NCBI GenBank assembly: GCA_964536195.1
Contig: CAZHVO010000005.1
Coordinates: 1-36,201 of the forward strand
DNA: 36,201 nt
DNA from: Susulua sp964536195
GTDB lineage: Bacteria; Omnitrophota; Gorgyraeia; Duberdicusellales; 4484-171
Direction: 5' to 3'
Below, piece by piece: positions 1 to 8,474 of this stretch. Position numbers and translations under genes: made by a program. The stretch's first letter is position 1; the number at the start of each line of letters is the position of its first letter. The notes beneath the pieces are model-generated. The model worked only from the letters and a program-made list of their open reading frames with translations, made no database searches and was not told where the DNA came from.

Positions 1-3000
1 CAAGTTACTGATGCCGGAGGTGACGGAACTGCGACCTTAATTGACCAGATAGTGGTCAGTGTAGGCGGAACCGGAGCCAATGCTTCAACTGATATTGCCT
101 GGGCCGGATTATATGCCGGAGAAACCCAGGTAGCTACTGCTACCGGCAGTGCGATTACCGATAGTTTGATTACCTTTGGTAGTACCGCTGATGCCGGAAG
201 TGATGCTGATTTATCAGCTACAGATTTAGATGTAGTGGCTGACAGCACCAGCACCGAATATACACTTTATGTCTATATGCTTAACACTAAGCTTACCGCT
301 ACTGAAGATGATACTTATACTTTTGATATTGATGAAGATGACATAAATACAGATACAGCTACTTCTTCGCAAATGGCTTCAGACAGCGCAAGCATTACTG
401 CGGTAACCGGCACAATCGCCGTAGATATTTCTCATTTAGAGTTGGTAGAAACTTCAGGCGGCACCTCTACACTTAACGCCGGTGCCGGAGATACAAGTGA
501 ATTAACTGTAAGAGCTACTGATGCTAACCGGAATGTTGATGAGGATTATGCCGGCAACAAGACTCTTATCTTTTCTGGCTTAAATACTGTTGGCGTAAAC
601 TCTCCGTTGATAGAAGCTATTCCTTTTGGTTACGGTATCACGATTAACCTCAGCTCGGGAGTGTCGGCAGCAAATGGAGTTACTCTTACCGCCTATGCTG
701 CAGAGGCCGAGGATGTTTCTGTGCAGGAGAGCGGCCAAGCTTATACTGCCCATGTTTTGGCAACAACCATTGCTGCAGATCCTGCTGATACTATTGCTGA
801 GGTAAGCGGTGATGATCAGAGCGGAGCAGTATCTGCGGCCTTAGCCAATCCTTTTATAATAGTGATCAGTGATCAATATGGCAACCCGATTTCCGGTGAG
901 GGTATAACTTTTGCCATAAGCAGTGAACCTACCGGAGCTGGAGCCAGTATATCTACCGGTGCCACCACTACTGATTCTGCAGGCCAGGCCCAGACCATTC
1001 TGACTTTAGGCACTATTGCCGGAAATTATGAGGTTACAGCTACCTCTGGCACTCTTACCGGCTCACCGGTTACCTTTACAGCTACAGCCTTAGCGCCTAC
1101 AGCTTTAAGTTATGTTAGCGGAGACAACCAGACTAAGGGAGTAAATTATCCTTTAGATAATTCCTTGGTAGTTAAGTTAAGGGATAGTTCTGATGTTGGT
1201 ATTCCTAATGAGACTGTAACTTTTACGATTCTTACTTATCCTACTGGTGCAACCGGCCAGGCAGTATCTCCGGCTTCAGATACTACTGATTCCTCAGGTC
1301 AGGCTTCCACTGCCTTTACTTTAGGAGACGGAATGGGTGACTATACGGTTAGAGCCAGCTGGACCGACGGAGCACTTACCTATAATTATGATTTTACAGC
1401 TACAGCTACTGCTGCGCCCCCAGATCATATTGAATTAACCGGTCCGGCTTCAGTAGTTGCTGCTGTGGTCTCTACTACTGCCTACACTATTACTATTCAG
1501 GACCAGTACGATAATACAAGTAACGCTACCATGGATACTGTCTTTGCTTTAACTACGACTGCCGGAGGAACTTCCGGATTTTCCAGTGATAGCGGCGGCG
1601 CAACTCCAATAACCGCATTAACAATCAGTAATGGCGCAAGCATGGGCACTTTTTATTACCAGGATACAGAAACCGGGCTTGATACCCTTACTGCTACCCG
1701 CAGCTCAGGTGAAACCGTAGGCGCAGATACTATAGATGTAACCATTATTCCGGCCGGCTTAAGTTACTTTACGGTTAGCGGCAGCACCGCAACAATGACT
1801 GCTGGAGCAACAAGAGCACTTACTATTAATGCTTATGATGCTCAAGACAATTTAAAGACTGATTTAGTTACCATGAATGTCTTCTTTAGTGGGGCAACTT
1901 CTTCGCCTACTCCTACTCTACAGGCGCCTACTTGTTCTAATAGTAGTGCTGCCGATATTGACTTTGGTTCGGCTACCTTATTGAGTTTTGGCAGTGGAGC
2001 AGCTACGACCGACTTAACACTTTATAATGTCGAGTCAGTAAGCATTAAAGCAATGAATGCAGCCAGTAGCCCTACCGCCACTACTTCTGATGCTGAGGAT
2101 GTAGATATTGTGGTGAGACATGCTACTTCTAATCATCTGAAATTCTCAGTTGATATTCCTACTCCTGGCGGCGGATTTCAAGCCGGGACATCTTTCCCCT
2201 TAGGCATACTCCAGGGGGTAGATTTGTATAGTAATCTATGCGACGGGGCTAACGGCGCTACTGTTTATAGCGGAAGCGGGAAGGTTGTTAATTATGCTTT
2301 AAGCGGTACAGCTAATTCTCCTGATAGCCTCTCTACTGATAGTTATACTACCAGCGTGGATTTCAGTTCGGGAGTATCTACTACTACCTTAACTACTACG
2401 CTTTACCGAGCCCAAGCAACTACGATTACCCCCAATGCTTCGGATTTATCAGGAACAGATGTTGCTTCCAATTCGATTACTGTGGCCTCAGGTGTACTTG
2501 ATAAGCTTGATTTTGGCGGCGGACAACAACCGTCTACCGTTTGCCTGACTAACGTGGCTTTAGACCAGCAGCCGATTGTGGCTGTAGCTGATCAGTATGG
2601 TAATGCTGTTTCCGGTGCCAGCGACCAGGTTACCTTGACCGGTTCGACAACTAGTGGAAGTTATACCGCAGTGAGTAATGGCACCCTAAGCGCTAACTCT
2701 CTGCAGGTTACTGCTTCTAACGGCCTGGCCACTTTTAGCGGAGTAACTTATAATTATCCTGAATCGATTTACTTAAGAGCCTCAGTAGCTTCTCCAAGTG
2801 TTACTGACGCTTATTCTTATCAGATTGCCTTTGGTGCTGCCAGTACCGATGCTACTATAACTGATGGTCCCTTAAGTGAACCGGCTACCATTTCTTCTAT
2901 TATTGATACTTCGGTGGAACGGATTAATACATTTGATTTTATAGCTACCGATTCCGGAAGTGACGGTTGGCCAACCAGAATAACCCAGTTTGTTATTAAC

Positions 3001-5601
3001 CGCGATCCTGCTAATGACACTACTGGCGGATGGATAAATTATATTACCGGAGCTTATATTACTGACGGTACGAGCACAGTGCTGGGAACAGTTTCCGATG
3101 ACGCTTTAACTTTTGGCGATGCTGCCAGTATAATTTACAGCGTAACTGATGCCGGGAACAAGACTTTTACCTTAAGTATTTATTTTGAACAGAGCCTGCC
3201 AGTAGGCGCTGACAATAAAGTACTGGCTTTTGATATTGACCCTAATGATGACATCAGCACACATTCGGTTAGTTCGGGTTTTGCGGCCGCAGGCTCACTT
3301 ACCAGCTCAACCGCTCTTGCAGTAGACGTGACTAAATTCCTGGTTAGCGGTAGTGCCGCTAGCGTAGCTGCTGGAGAACAAACCACTGTAACTATTGATG
3401 CTACCGATGTTAATGATAATATTGACTGGGATTATGACGGTTCTAAACAAATTACCTTTAGCGGAGCCAGCACCGCCTCATCAGGTGATGTGCCTGGGTG
3501 TAATAATACTGATTTTGGTAGTTTAACCGCAATAGGTTTTTCCAACGGTGAGAATAGTACTGCTATTACTATGATACTCTATGCGTCCGAAGGAGCTTCA
3601 GTTAAGGCCACTGACGCCGTTCCTACTCCTGATATTGCCACTTCTGATGCTGATGACTTGGATATTGTGGTTAGTGGTGGAACAGCTTCGCAATTGTCCT
3701 GGTCTACTCAGCCTCATTCAACAGTGGTAGCTAATGCAGCATGGAGAGCATTTAGGGTCAGTGTAGCTGATGCTTATGGAAATGTCGCTGCTGGAAATGT
3801 CGATATTACTGTTACCCCGACCGGAGGAACAGTTAGCGCTACCAGCACAAATACTGTGGCTTCGCAGTCAGGAACATCTACCTTTAATACTTTCCGTGTT
3901 TACTGCGCAAGTTATCCGGGAACAGTAACCTTAACCGCTTCTGCCTCTGGACTTAGTGACAGCACTGCTTCTGATGCTGTAAGCGTAGTCGAAAAGTATG
4001 ATATTTCAATACAAGTGCTTGATTCGGTAACCGGAGGCGGATTAAGTGAGTTGACCTTAAACATTCTTGATTCAAACGGAGCCGTAGTTGCACAAAGTGG
4101 CCTGACTAACCCAGTCAGCGGCAATAGCCCTATGCCGTTTTATCTGACTTATGGCTCATACCAGTTTGCTTTTACCAAAGACGCTTATGTTGACTTGACA
4201 TCACCAAAAGTAGCCGGGACTACTGCTGATGCTGCTGACGCTACTTACGATAATGCCATTTCTTGGACAGTATATATGGTTTCAATTGCCGAGTCTTTAG
4301 CTGACTATAAGGTTTTGAGCGACTTTGTCTATGATGAGAATAATGATACTTTGTATGTCAATGCTCGGCTTGAGAAACGCGGCCAGCAAAGTCTTACTAC
4401 CGGAACTTTGATTCTCGGGGCTTCCACTTTGAATATCTACGACAGCACAGACCCTGTGACAGCTATGTATACCGCGACCTTATCTGGTCCCGACGCTAAT
4501 GGAGTTTTCTGGTATAATATTGCTAATGCTGTTGCTGCTGAAGGATTCACTAGCGGCCGTAGTTATTTTTCCAGAATTACTATTCTTTACGGCACAGCAA
4601 GCCTTAGCACTACTTACTCTTCATCAACCTCATTTGATATCGGTATTACTGCCAGGATAAAGACTTGGGTAGAAAATATACAGGCAGATGTAAGCGGGGT
4701 TCAGTCTGTAGTAGCTACCCAAGCTGCTACTACTCGTACAGCAGTAACTACAGCCAGGACCGCCATAGAATCTTCGGTTGCCACCCAGGCTGCGGCAACT
4801 CAGACAGCGGTAACTGCCAAAGCAACTGAAACTATGACCCTTATTGGAAGCTCAGATATAAAGACTGGTGAGACCTTAGCCAGCACACTTTCCCTTGAGG
4901 CTGCTTCGCGTATTCTTAACCAGGAGAGTCATGTTAGGTCTAATGATGATCTGACTATTAGATACAAGACTACTACCGGACTTATTCCGACAATCACTGT
5001 TTATGATCCCGATGATACAAAACGGATAGACGCAAAGAGTATGACCGAGGCTGTATCCGGAACCGGTATCTATGAATACGATGTTACTTTTGAGTGGGGC
5101 CGAGGCACCCATACTATTGTTTGTCAGGAGTCTACTAAGGGCACCCTTGACGGCATAAATATCGAGGTTATCTCTACTAACCTGGATAGTATTGCTTCCG
5201 ATACTACCACTACTATGGCTCAGTTGGCAAATATAGATACAGATGAGATGGAGACATTAAGTGCAAGTATTGAGGATGTGAATGGAGTAATTACTAAGAT
5301 TGTCGGTAATATCGATGAATTAGCCGGTTTAAGTGCCAAAGTGCAAGAATTAGCCGGTGAGACCACTAATGCCATTTATGAACAATTAGAATTAGCTGCC
5401 GATAAGCTTGAAGAGATAAACGAAGGTCAGGGTGTTAAAATAGAAGAAATGTATGACCTTTCTGAAGACCAGGCTACTGAAATGGATTATGTTAAGAATA
5501 AGACTCTGGAGATTAAGGCTTTGACCGAACTGACACAAGATATTTTATCCCGGACCAACGATGTGCCAATTGTGAAAACCTGGATGGAGTCGGGAGAATA
5601 A
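1..5601 (+). CDS. Giant Ig-like repeat surface protein (adhesin/invasin type), 5' end outside window
   Basis: The frame is open from base 1, so the gene starts upstream; the GTG at 52 is only the first possible start inside the window. The visible part is at least 1849 residues, rich in Thr, Ser, Ala, Gly and Asp and poor in Cys. Residue numbers count from the GTG. Two clear Big_1 (invasin-like) Ig domains lie near 243-345 and 348-453, with the typical DQYGNP and SSGQA motifs; further Ig-like modules follow (about 455-567 and 817-930). A composite module pair occurs twice (window edge to about 190, and about 932-1150). From about 1535 the protein changes to an Ala/Thr-rich helical stretch, another beta domain (about 1600-1690) and a C-terminal coiled coil. 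No C-terminal membrane segment or sorting motif is seen. Ig-repeat proteins of this kind are usually exported and serve adhesion or surface-layer roles; partner and substrate are unknown. The next gene could be its membrane partner (inference). Confidence 0.85.
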   Translation, partial: QVTDAGGDGTATLIDQIVVSVGGTGANASTDIAWAGLYAGETQVATATGSAITDSLITFGSTADAGSDADLSATDLDVVADSTSTEYTLYVYMLNTKLTATEDDTYTFDIDEDDINTDTATSSQMASDSASITAVTGTIAVDISHLELVETSGGTSTLNAGAGDTSELTVRATDANRNVDEDYAGNKTLIFSGLNTVGVNSPLIEAIPFGYGITINLSSGVSAANGVTLTAYAAEAEDVSVQESGQAYTAHVLATTIAADPADTIAEVSGDDQSGAVSAALANPFIIVISDQYGNPISGEGITFAISSEPTGAGASISTGATTTDSAGQAQTILTLGTIAGNYEVTATSGTLTGSPVTFTATALAPTALSYVSGDNQTKGVNYPLDNSLVVKLRDSSDVGIPNETVTFTILTYPTGATGQAVSPASDTTDSSGQASTAFTLGDGMGDYTVRASWTDGALTYNYDFTATATAAPPDHIELTGPASVVAAVVSTTAYTITIQDQYDNTSNATMDTVFALTTTAGGTSGFSSDSGGATPITALTISNGASMGTFYYQDTETGLDTLTATRSSGETVGADTIDVTIIPAGLSYFTVSGSTATMTAGATRALTINAYDAQDNLKTDLVTMNVFFSGATSSPTPTLQAPTCSNSSAADIDFGSATLLSFGSGAATTDLTLYNVESVSIKAMNAASSPTATTSDAEDVDIVVRHATSNHLKFSVDIPTPGGGFQAGTSFPLGILQGVDLYSNLCDGANGATVYSGSGKVVNYALSGTANSPDSLSTDSYTTSVDFSSGVSTTTLTTTLYRAQATTITPNASDLSGTDVASNSITVASGVLDKLDFGGGQQPSTVCLTNVALDQQPIVAVADQYGNAVSGASDQVTLTGSTTSGSYTAVSNGTLSANSLQVTASNGLATFSGVTYNYPESIYLRASVASPSVTDAYSYQIAFGAASTDATITDGPLSEPATISSIIDTSVERINTFDFIATDSGSDGWPTRITQFVINRDPANDTTGGWINYITGAYITDGTSTVLGTVSDDALTFGDAASIIYSVTDAGNKTFTLSIYFEQSLPVGADNKVLAFDIDPNDDISTHSVSSGFAAAGSLTSSTALAVDVTKFLVSGSAASVAAGEQTTVTIDATDVNDNIDWDYDGSKQITFSGASTASSGDVPGCNNTDFGSLTAIGFSNGENSTAITMILYASEGASVKATDAVPTPDIATSDADDLDIVVSGGTASQLSWSTQPHSTVVANAAWRAFRVSVADAYGNVAAGNVDITVTPTGGTVSATSTNTVASQSGTSTFNTFRVYCASYPGTVTLTASASGLSDSTASDAVSVVEKYDISIQVLDSVTGGGLSELTLNILDSNGAVVAQSGLTNPVSGNSPMPFYLTYGSYQFAFTKDAYVDLTSPKVAGTTADAADATYDNAISWTVYMVSIAESLADYKVLSDFVYDENNDTLYVNARLEKRGQQSLTTGTLILGASTLNIYDSTDPVTAMYTATLSGPDANGVFWYNIANAVAAEGFTSGRSYFSRITILYGTASLSTTYSSSTSFDIGITARIKTWVENIQADVSGVQSVVATQAATTRTAVTTARTAIESSVATQAAATQTAVTAKATETMTLIGSSDIKTGETLASTLSLEAASRILNQESHVRSNDDLTIRYKTTTGLIPTITVYDPDDTKRIDAKSMTEAVSGTGIYEYDVTFEWGRGTHTIVCQESTKGTLDGINIEVISTNLDSIASDTTTTMAQLANIDTDEMETLSASIEDVNGVITKIVGNIDELAGLSAKVQELAGETTNAIYEQLELAADKLEEINEGQGVKIEEMYDLSEDQATEMDYVKNKTLEIKALTELTQDILSRTNDVPIVKTWMESGE

Positions 5602-5652
5602 AAAAGGTGGTTTTATTTTTCGGGAATTAGAAAGGCAGGAGAAAGAAAAAAG

Positions 5653-6405
5653 ATGAAACGAAGATGGATAATATTAATAGCGCTGTGTTTATTATGGACT
5701 TTTGACTGGGGGGTATGGACTGACCGGGCCCAGGCCAATATTATCTTAAAGACCATGGTGATTAATCCATCCCAGTCTAAGATCCAGGAGGCTGTGCTTA
5801 AGGCCTATTTGCCTAAGGAGGTAAAGCCCGAAGATGTTATCGGCCTTGGTGATTTAAAAATTGACTATGATATCGAAAAAGGGCTTTACTATGTCTTTAA
5901 GAAGTTTGAGCTTGCTCCCGGAGAAAGCGCCAGCCGCTCTATTGAGATTAAAGATATCTGGGTAATATCTAAAGCAGAGCTGGAGACTTTAACCGGAGAG
6001 GCTAAAGATATTATCGAGAAACTGAAAAAGACCGCCTATTTTGATGCAGCTCTCACCCTGCAGAAGGATATTGAAGAGAAAGCTGGTGAAGTTTTAGCCA
6101 AGCAGGAACAGGCAATGGAAGCTTTGCCTCAGACTCATATCGCTGTTTACAGAGATAACCTGAAGGCCTTTGGTTCAATAAAGGATAAGCTGTCTAAGTT
6201 AGACGAGATGCTTCTTAAGGTTAAGGTTAGTAGTCGCCCCGACCACGATGCCGAAAAAGTTTCGGTTAAAGCAACTTGGTGGTTGATTTTAGGGGTTATC
6301 CTCTCATTGGGATTGCTTTCGCTTGTTTTCTACATTGTCTGGCAGCGCCAGGCAACCATTGTAGAAAAGAAAGGAAAAGAGGAGGATAGTGAGAGAATCT
6401 CTTAA
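5653..6405 (+). CDS. Exported single-pass membrane protein of unknown function
   Basis: A 250-residue protein with an N-terminal signal peptide (two Arg, hydrophobic core, likely cleavage after AQA near residue 28). A small beta-type extracytoplasmic domain follows (about 29-110), with a PGES turn like that of surface repeat domains. A charged helical, coiled-coil-like part spans about 110-205. One strong transmembrane helix lies near 212-233 (starting at TWWLIL), followed by a short charged cytoplasmic tail. The predicted topology has the bulk outside the inner membrane. I do not recognise a named family. It starts 51 bases after the Ig-repeat gene, on the same strand, with an AGGAG ribosome site upstream. 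It could anchor the coiled-coil end of that protein through its own helical part; this is inference from order and topology. Confidence 0.75.
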   Translation: MKRRWIILIALCLLWTFDWGVWTDRAQANIILKTMVINPSQSKIQEAVLKAYLPKEVKPEDVIGLGDLKIDYDIEKGLYYVFKKFELAPGESASRSIEIKDIWVISKAELETLTGEAKDIIEKLKKTAYFDAALTLQKDIEEKAGEVLAKQEQAMEALPQTHIAVYRDNLKAFGSIKDKLSKLDEMLLKVKVSSRPDHDAEKVSVKATWWLILGVILSLGLLSLVFYIVWQRQATIVEKKGKEEDSERIS

Positions 6406-6447
6406 TCGGGACAGACCCCATTTAAGTCTTCCTTGCCTAGCTTACTT
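6406..6447 (+). repeat. REP-like repeat copy 1
   Basis: This 42-base stretch begins one base after a stop codon with tcgggaca and continues through ccatttaa and gcttac. It matches 6719-6760 in the same orientation with only scattered mismatches, and its start matches the inverted copy near 7483-7499. Together with copy 2 it brackets atpE. Such short repeats are typical targets or relics of RAYT transposases, one of which lies next to copy 2. Confidence 0.7.
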
Positions 6448-6492
6448 AATTATTTAATATAGAAAAATGATGGCAAAAAGGAATTTTAAACG

Positions 6493-6705
6493 ATGAAAAC
6501 AGTAACCGTTGTTTTGATAATGTTACTTTCTACATTAGGCCCGGCAGCTGTTATAGCTGCAGTAGGTTATGCCAGCACCAGGGCCTTAGGCAGGAATCCT
6601 TCGGCAGCTCCCAAAATTCTCCTGGCGATGATTCTTGCTTTTGTCTTTGCCGAGGCAATCGCAATCCTTGGCCTTTTGATTATCTATAATCTCTTCGGAA
6701 CCTAA
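6493..6705 (+). CDS. atpE: F-type ATPase subunit c (membrane ring proteolipid)
   Basis: A 70-residue hairpin of two transmembrane helices with the polar loop R34-N35-P36 and a membrane-embedded Glu54, twenty residues after the loop Arg. That is the same spacing as Arg41 to Asp61 in E. coli subunit c, so the assignment is solid. Glu54 would carry the coupling ion; the next residue is Ala and no Gln is present in helix 1, so the classical sodium-binding signature is absent and protons are more likely. Helix 1 is unusual: the normal glycine-repeat (GxGxGxG) packing motif is reduced to scattered Ala and Gly. The gene sits alone between two REP-like repeats, about 2.8 kb before the other ATPase subunit genes. 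No subunit a gene is found in the window. Confidence 0.85.
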   Translation: MKTVTVVLIMLLSTLGPAAVIAAVGYASTRALGRNPSAAPKILLAMILAFVFAEAIAILGLLIIYNLFGT

Positions 6706-6710
6706 AAATA

Positions 6711-6760
6711 GTCCCTTTTCGGGACACATCCCATTTAAATTTCCCTTACCAGGCTTACCT
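6711..6760 (+). repeat. REP-like repeat copy 2 with small hairpin
   Basis: Bases 6719-6760 repeat copy 1 (6406-6447). The element starts with a perfect 5-bp hairpin, gtccc at 6711-6715 and gggac at 6721-6725 around a 5-base loop, six bases after the atpE stop codon. The first 16 bases of the repeat (cgggacacatcccatt) occur inverted at 7483-7498, beyond the transposase gene, so the two sites look like the ends of one element. Confidence 0.7.
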
Positions 6761-6767
6761 TTTCTAC

Positions 6768-7352
6768 TTAAATTTTCCGAAATCCCTTTAGTGTAAATTT
6801 TCCTATCTTTCTTATCTCTTCTTTTTCGATCCTCTTCGCCAAAAGGCGCTGGTATTCATTTTTATCGAGATATTTTTTCCAAACTGGCTCAACAAAACCA
6901 GGCTTTATCAAGCCGGCGTTTATTTTTGCACTAGACCACTTATATCCGGTGGCTTTAATGGCTATGCCGGCGCGTAAAGGATTCTGTTCGATATATCTGC
7001 AGACTGTCCATAAGTATAATTCCCTATCAATTATCGCGGAAAAGAAACGACATTCCCACAGCCTGCCGGTCCGTTTATATTTTTTATTTATGTACTGGGT
7101 ATAGGATAAATTTATTTTTTGCATAATTTTTGCCAAAGAGGTTTTGCGGCTGGGCACCAGTAAAAGGTGAACGTGATTGAGCATCAGACAGTAGGCATGT
7201 ATTTTACAACCGCATTGGCAGCTATATCTTTTTAACAGGTATAGGTAAAACTTTCTATCTCGGCTATCCTTGAATGTGGGTTGTCTATTATTTCCTCTCA
7301 TGGTTACATGATGGGGGTACCCGGGATTTACTAATCTTGCTATCCGTGACAT
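6768..7352 (-). CDS. REP-associated tyrosine transposase (RAYT, Y1_Tnp/HUH family)
   Basis: A 194-residue single-strand DNA transposase-like protein. The HUH metal motif is H60-V-H62 within NHVHLLL. The catalytic Tyr is probably the one in the RYIEQNPLRAG motif near residue 120, which is the family's characteristic sequence. The N-terminus (ARLVNPGYPHHVTMRGNN) is typical of RAYT proteins, and the basic C-terminal tail may help bind repeat DNA. Length and motifs are complete, so it is likely functional. It is the only convincing minus-strand gene here and lies inside repeats that look like its own substrates. No clear Shine-Dalgarno precedes the ATG; a 7-bp hairpin lies just upstream. IS200 TnpA is less likely because TnpA is shorter and lacks the RYIEQNP signature. 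Confidence 0.9.
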   Translation of the reverse strand: MSRIARLVNPGYPHHVTMRGNNRQPTFKDSRDRKFYLYLLKRYSCQCGCKIHAYCLMLNHVHLLLVPSRKTSLAKIMQKINLSYTQYINKKYKRTGRLWECRFFSAIIDRELYLWTVCRYIEQNPLRAGIAIKATGYKWSSAKINAGLIKPGFVEPVWKKYLDKNEYQRLLAKRIEKEEIRKIGKFTLKGFRKI

Positions 7353-7360
7353 ACTTTTTT

Positions 7361-7380
7361 AATCGGTTCTTATACCGATT
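7361..7380 (-). other. Hairpin just upstream of the transposase start codon
   Basis: aatcggt (7361-7367) and accgatt (7374-7380) form a perfect 7-bp stem with a 6-base loop, eight bases from the transposase ATG on the minus strand. The stem is followed by an A-run instead of a purine-rich ribosome site. It may limit translation, as hairpins do for some transposase genes, or be a recognition hairpin. The base pairing is seen; the role is inference. Confidence 0.4.
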
Positions 7381-7482
7381 TACTCCTTTACTTAATAGAC
7401 GCAGAAGAAGCAAGAATTCTTTCAAATTTTTTGATTTTTTTGCTATTTTTACCAAAAACCATTTGCTAGCTTAGCTTTTTTG

Positions 7483-7523
7483 AATGGGATGTGTCCCGAT
7501 GGATGGATGTGTCCCGATGGATG
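7483..7523 (+). repeat. Inverted REP-like end with tandem 18-bp repeat
   Basis: Bases 7483-7498 are the reverse complement of 6720-6735. Within this end, the 18-base unit gatgtgtcccgatggatg occurs twice in perfect tandem (7488-7505 and 7506-7523). This is the right-hand boundary of the transposase element. Between here and the next promoter (7524-7620) I see only a weak 6-bp inverted repeat (7579-7584 with 7602-7607) and no gene. Confidence 0.7.
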
Positions 7524-7620
7524 AAAATATTACCGCAAACATTCTATTTTAGGGGTGAAATAGGACGTCTGCAAAGGTACACCCTGCCATCAATAGAGCT
7601 TGGGTGTCTGTGGGTTTTCA

Positions 7621-7649
7621 TTGATTTAGGGTAGTAGATATGATATAAT
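7621..7649 (+). promoter_or_regulatory. Sigma70-type promoter for the peptidase/GGDEF unit
   Basis: TTGATT (7621-7626), a 17-base spacer and a perfect TATAAT (7644-7649) lie 15 bases before the ATG at 7665, so the mRNA leader would be only about 10 bases. It sits just after the transposase element, so the genes downstream are probably transcribed separately from the surface-protein/atpE unit. Confidence 0.65.
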
Positions 7650-7664
7650 TTTTTCAAACAGAAG

Positions 7665-8450
7665 ATGAAGTTGTGGAAAAATATAGTATTAATTGCATTT
7701 GTTTTTTTATTCATTGGACCGGTTTATGCTCAGGTTGATAACTCTCTAGATTCAAATGAGTGGAAGGAAGAAAAGAGTAAACATTTTATTATTTACTACC
7801 AGGAGGCTTCAAGCAAGTATATAAGTAAGGTAAAGAGGTATGCTGAGCATTATTACAAGAGTATTACTAATTATTTAGGTTTTCGAAGATTTAACTTTTG
7901 GACCTGGGAGAAGCGTTGTAAAATTTATCTTTACCCAAGTCGCGAGGAATATCTGAAAGATACCGGACGGATCTCCTGGTCAAAAGGAAGTGTCCATGTC
8001 ATAAAAAAAGAGATTGTTACCTATGCCCGGGAGGCAGAGTTCTTTGATCATGTCCTTCCTCATGAAATGGGGCATATTATATTTAGAGAGCTGGTAGGAT
8101 TTGACAAGAAACTTCCTCTCTGGATCGATGAAGCAGTTGCGGTTCTGCAGGAGGAAGATAGGGCCAAATATTTGGCCGGGGCCAGGAATTTGGCTAGGCA
8201 GGGCAATTATGTCTTTTTAAGTGAGTTGGCAAGTGTGAGTGATTACGGGCAAATTAGGCCCGATGTTTTTTATAGCCAGGCTGCAAGTATAGTGCACTTT
8301 CTTTTGGAAAAGTTTGGCAGAAACAAGTTTGTTATTTTTTGCCGTTGCCTACGAGACGGAGAAGGATGGGAAGAGGCCTTGCTAAGCACTTATAAATTTG
8401 AGAATTTAGAAGGTTTGGAGAAGGCATGGATTAATAGCCTATCCAAATAA
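7665..8450 (+). CDS. Secreted gluzincin-type metallopeptidase-like protein (peptidase MA-like)
   Basis: A 261-residue protein with an N-terminal signal peptide (hydrophobic core, likely cleavage at VYAQ near residue 23). The zinc motif HEMGH lies near residues 133-137, and the downstream Glu (WIDEAVA, about residue 160) provides the third ligand expected for gluzincins. The region before the zinc site (KHFIIYYQ near 40 and the YLYPSREEY-type stretch) resembles peptidase MA-like domains found in many bacterial lipoprotein or exported proteins of unknown substrate. It is probably active in the periplasm or outside. It is followed after 24 bases by the GGDEF gene, likely in one transcript. The family is inferred from motifs; the substrate is unknown. 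Confidence 0.8.
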   Translation: MKLWKNIVLIAFVFLFIGPVYAQVDNSLDSNEWKEEKSKHFIIYYQEASSKYISKVKRYAEHYYKSITNYLGFRRFNFWTWEKRCKIYLYPSREEYLKDTGRISWSKGSVHVIKKEIVTYAREAEFFDHVLPHEMGHIIFRELVGFDKKLPLWIDEAVAVLQEEDRAKYLAGARNLARQGNYVFLSELASVSDYGQIRPDVFYSQAASIVHFLLEKFGRNKFVIFCRCLRDGEGWEEALLSTYKFENLEGLEKAWINSLSK

Positions 8451-8474
8451 AAAGGGGAGGGGAAGTAATTTACT

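Larger units (their letters stand above)
6711..7523 (-). mobile_element. RAYT/REP-type element bounded by inverted repeats
   Basis: A single HUH transposase gene on the minus strand is flanked by an inverted repeat of 16 bases (6720-6735 and 7483-7498). An extra repeat copy lies beyond each side (6406-6447 on the left, the tandem copy 7506-7523 on the right). There is no accessory tnpB-like gene. The layout matches REPtron-like units, in which a Y1 transposase acts on its own short palindromic repeats. It separates atpE from the following genes. The exact ends are a best guess. Confidence 0.6.

Noticed and set aside
5597..5617. Hairpin aataaaa/ttttatt after the giant surface gene, as a terminator
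   Set aside because: The stem is only A-T pairs and overlaps the stop codon; it is too weak to claim.
6433..6460. Promoter TTGCCT-16-TAATAT before atpE
   Set aside because: Both boxes match the consensus at only four of six positions and lie mostly in repeat sequence; not distinguishable from chance.
7274..7474. Small + strand ORF overlapping the transposase gene
   Set aside because: It is antisense to the start of a well-supported transposase gene, has no ribosome site, and its later part is low-complexity AT-rich sequence.
7488..7523. CRISPR-like repeat
   Set aside because: The two 18-base copies are in direct contact with no spacer, and no cas genes are present.
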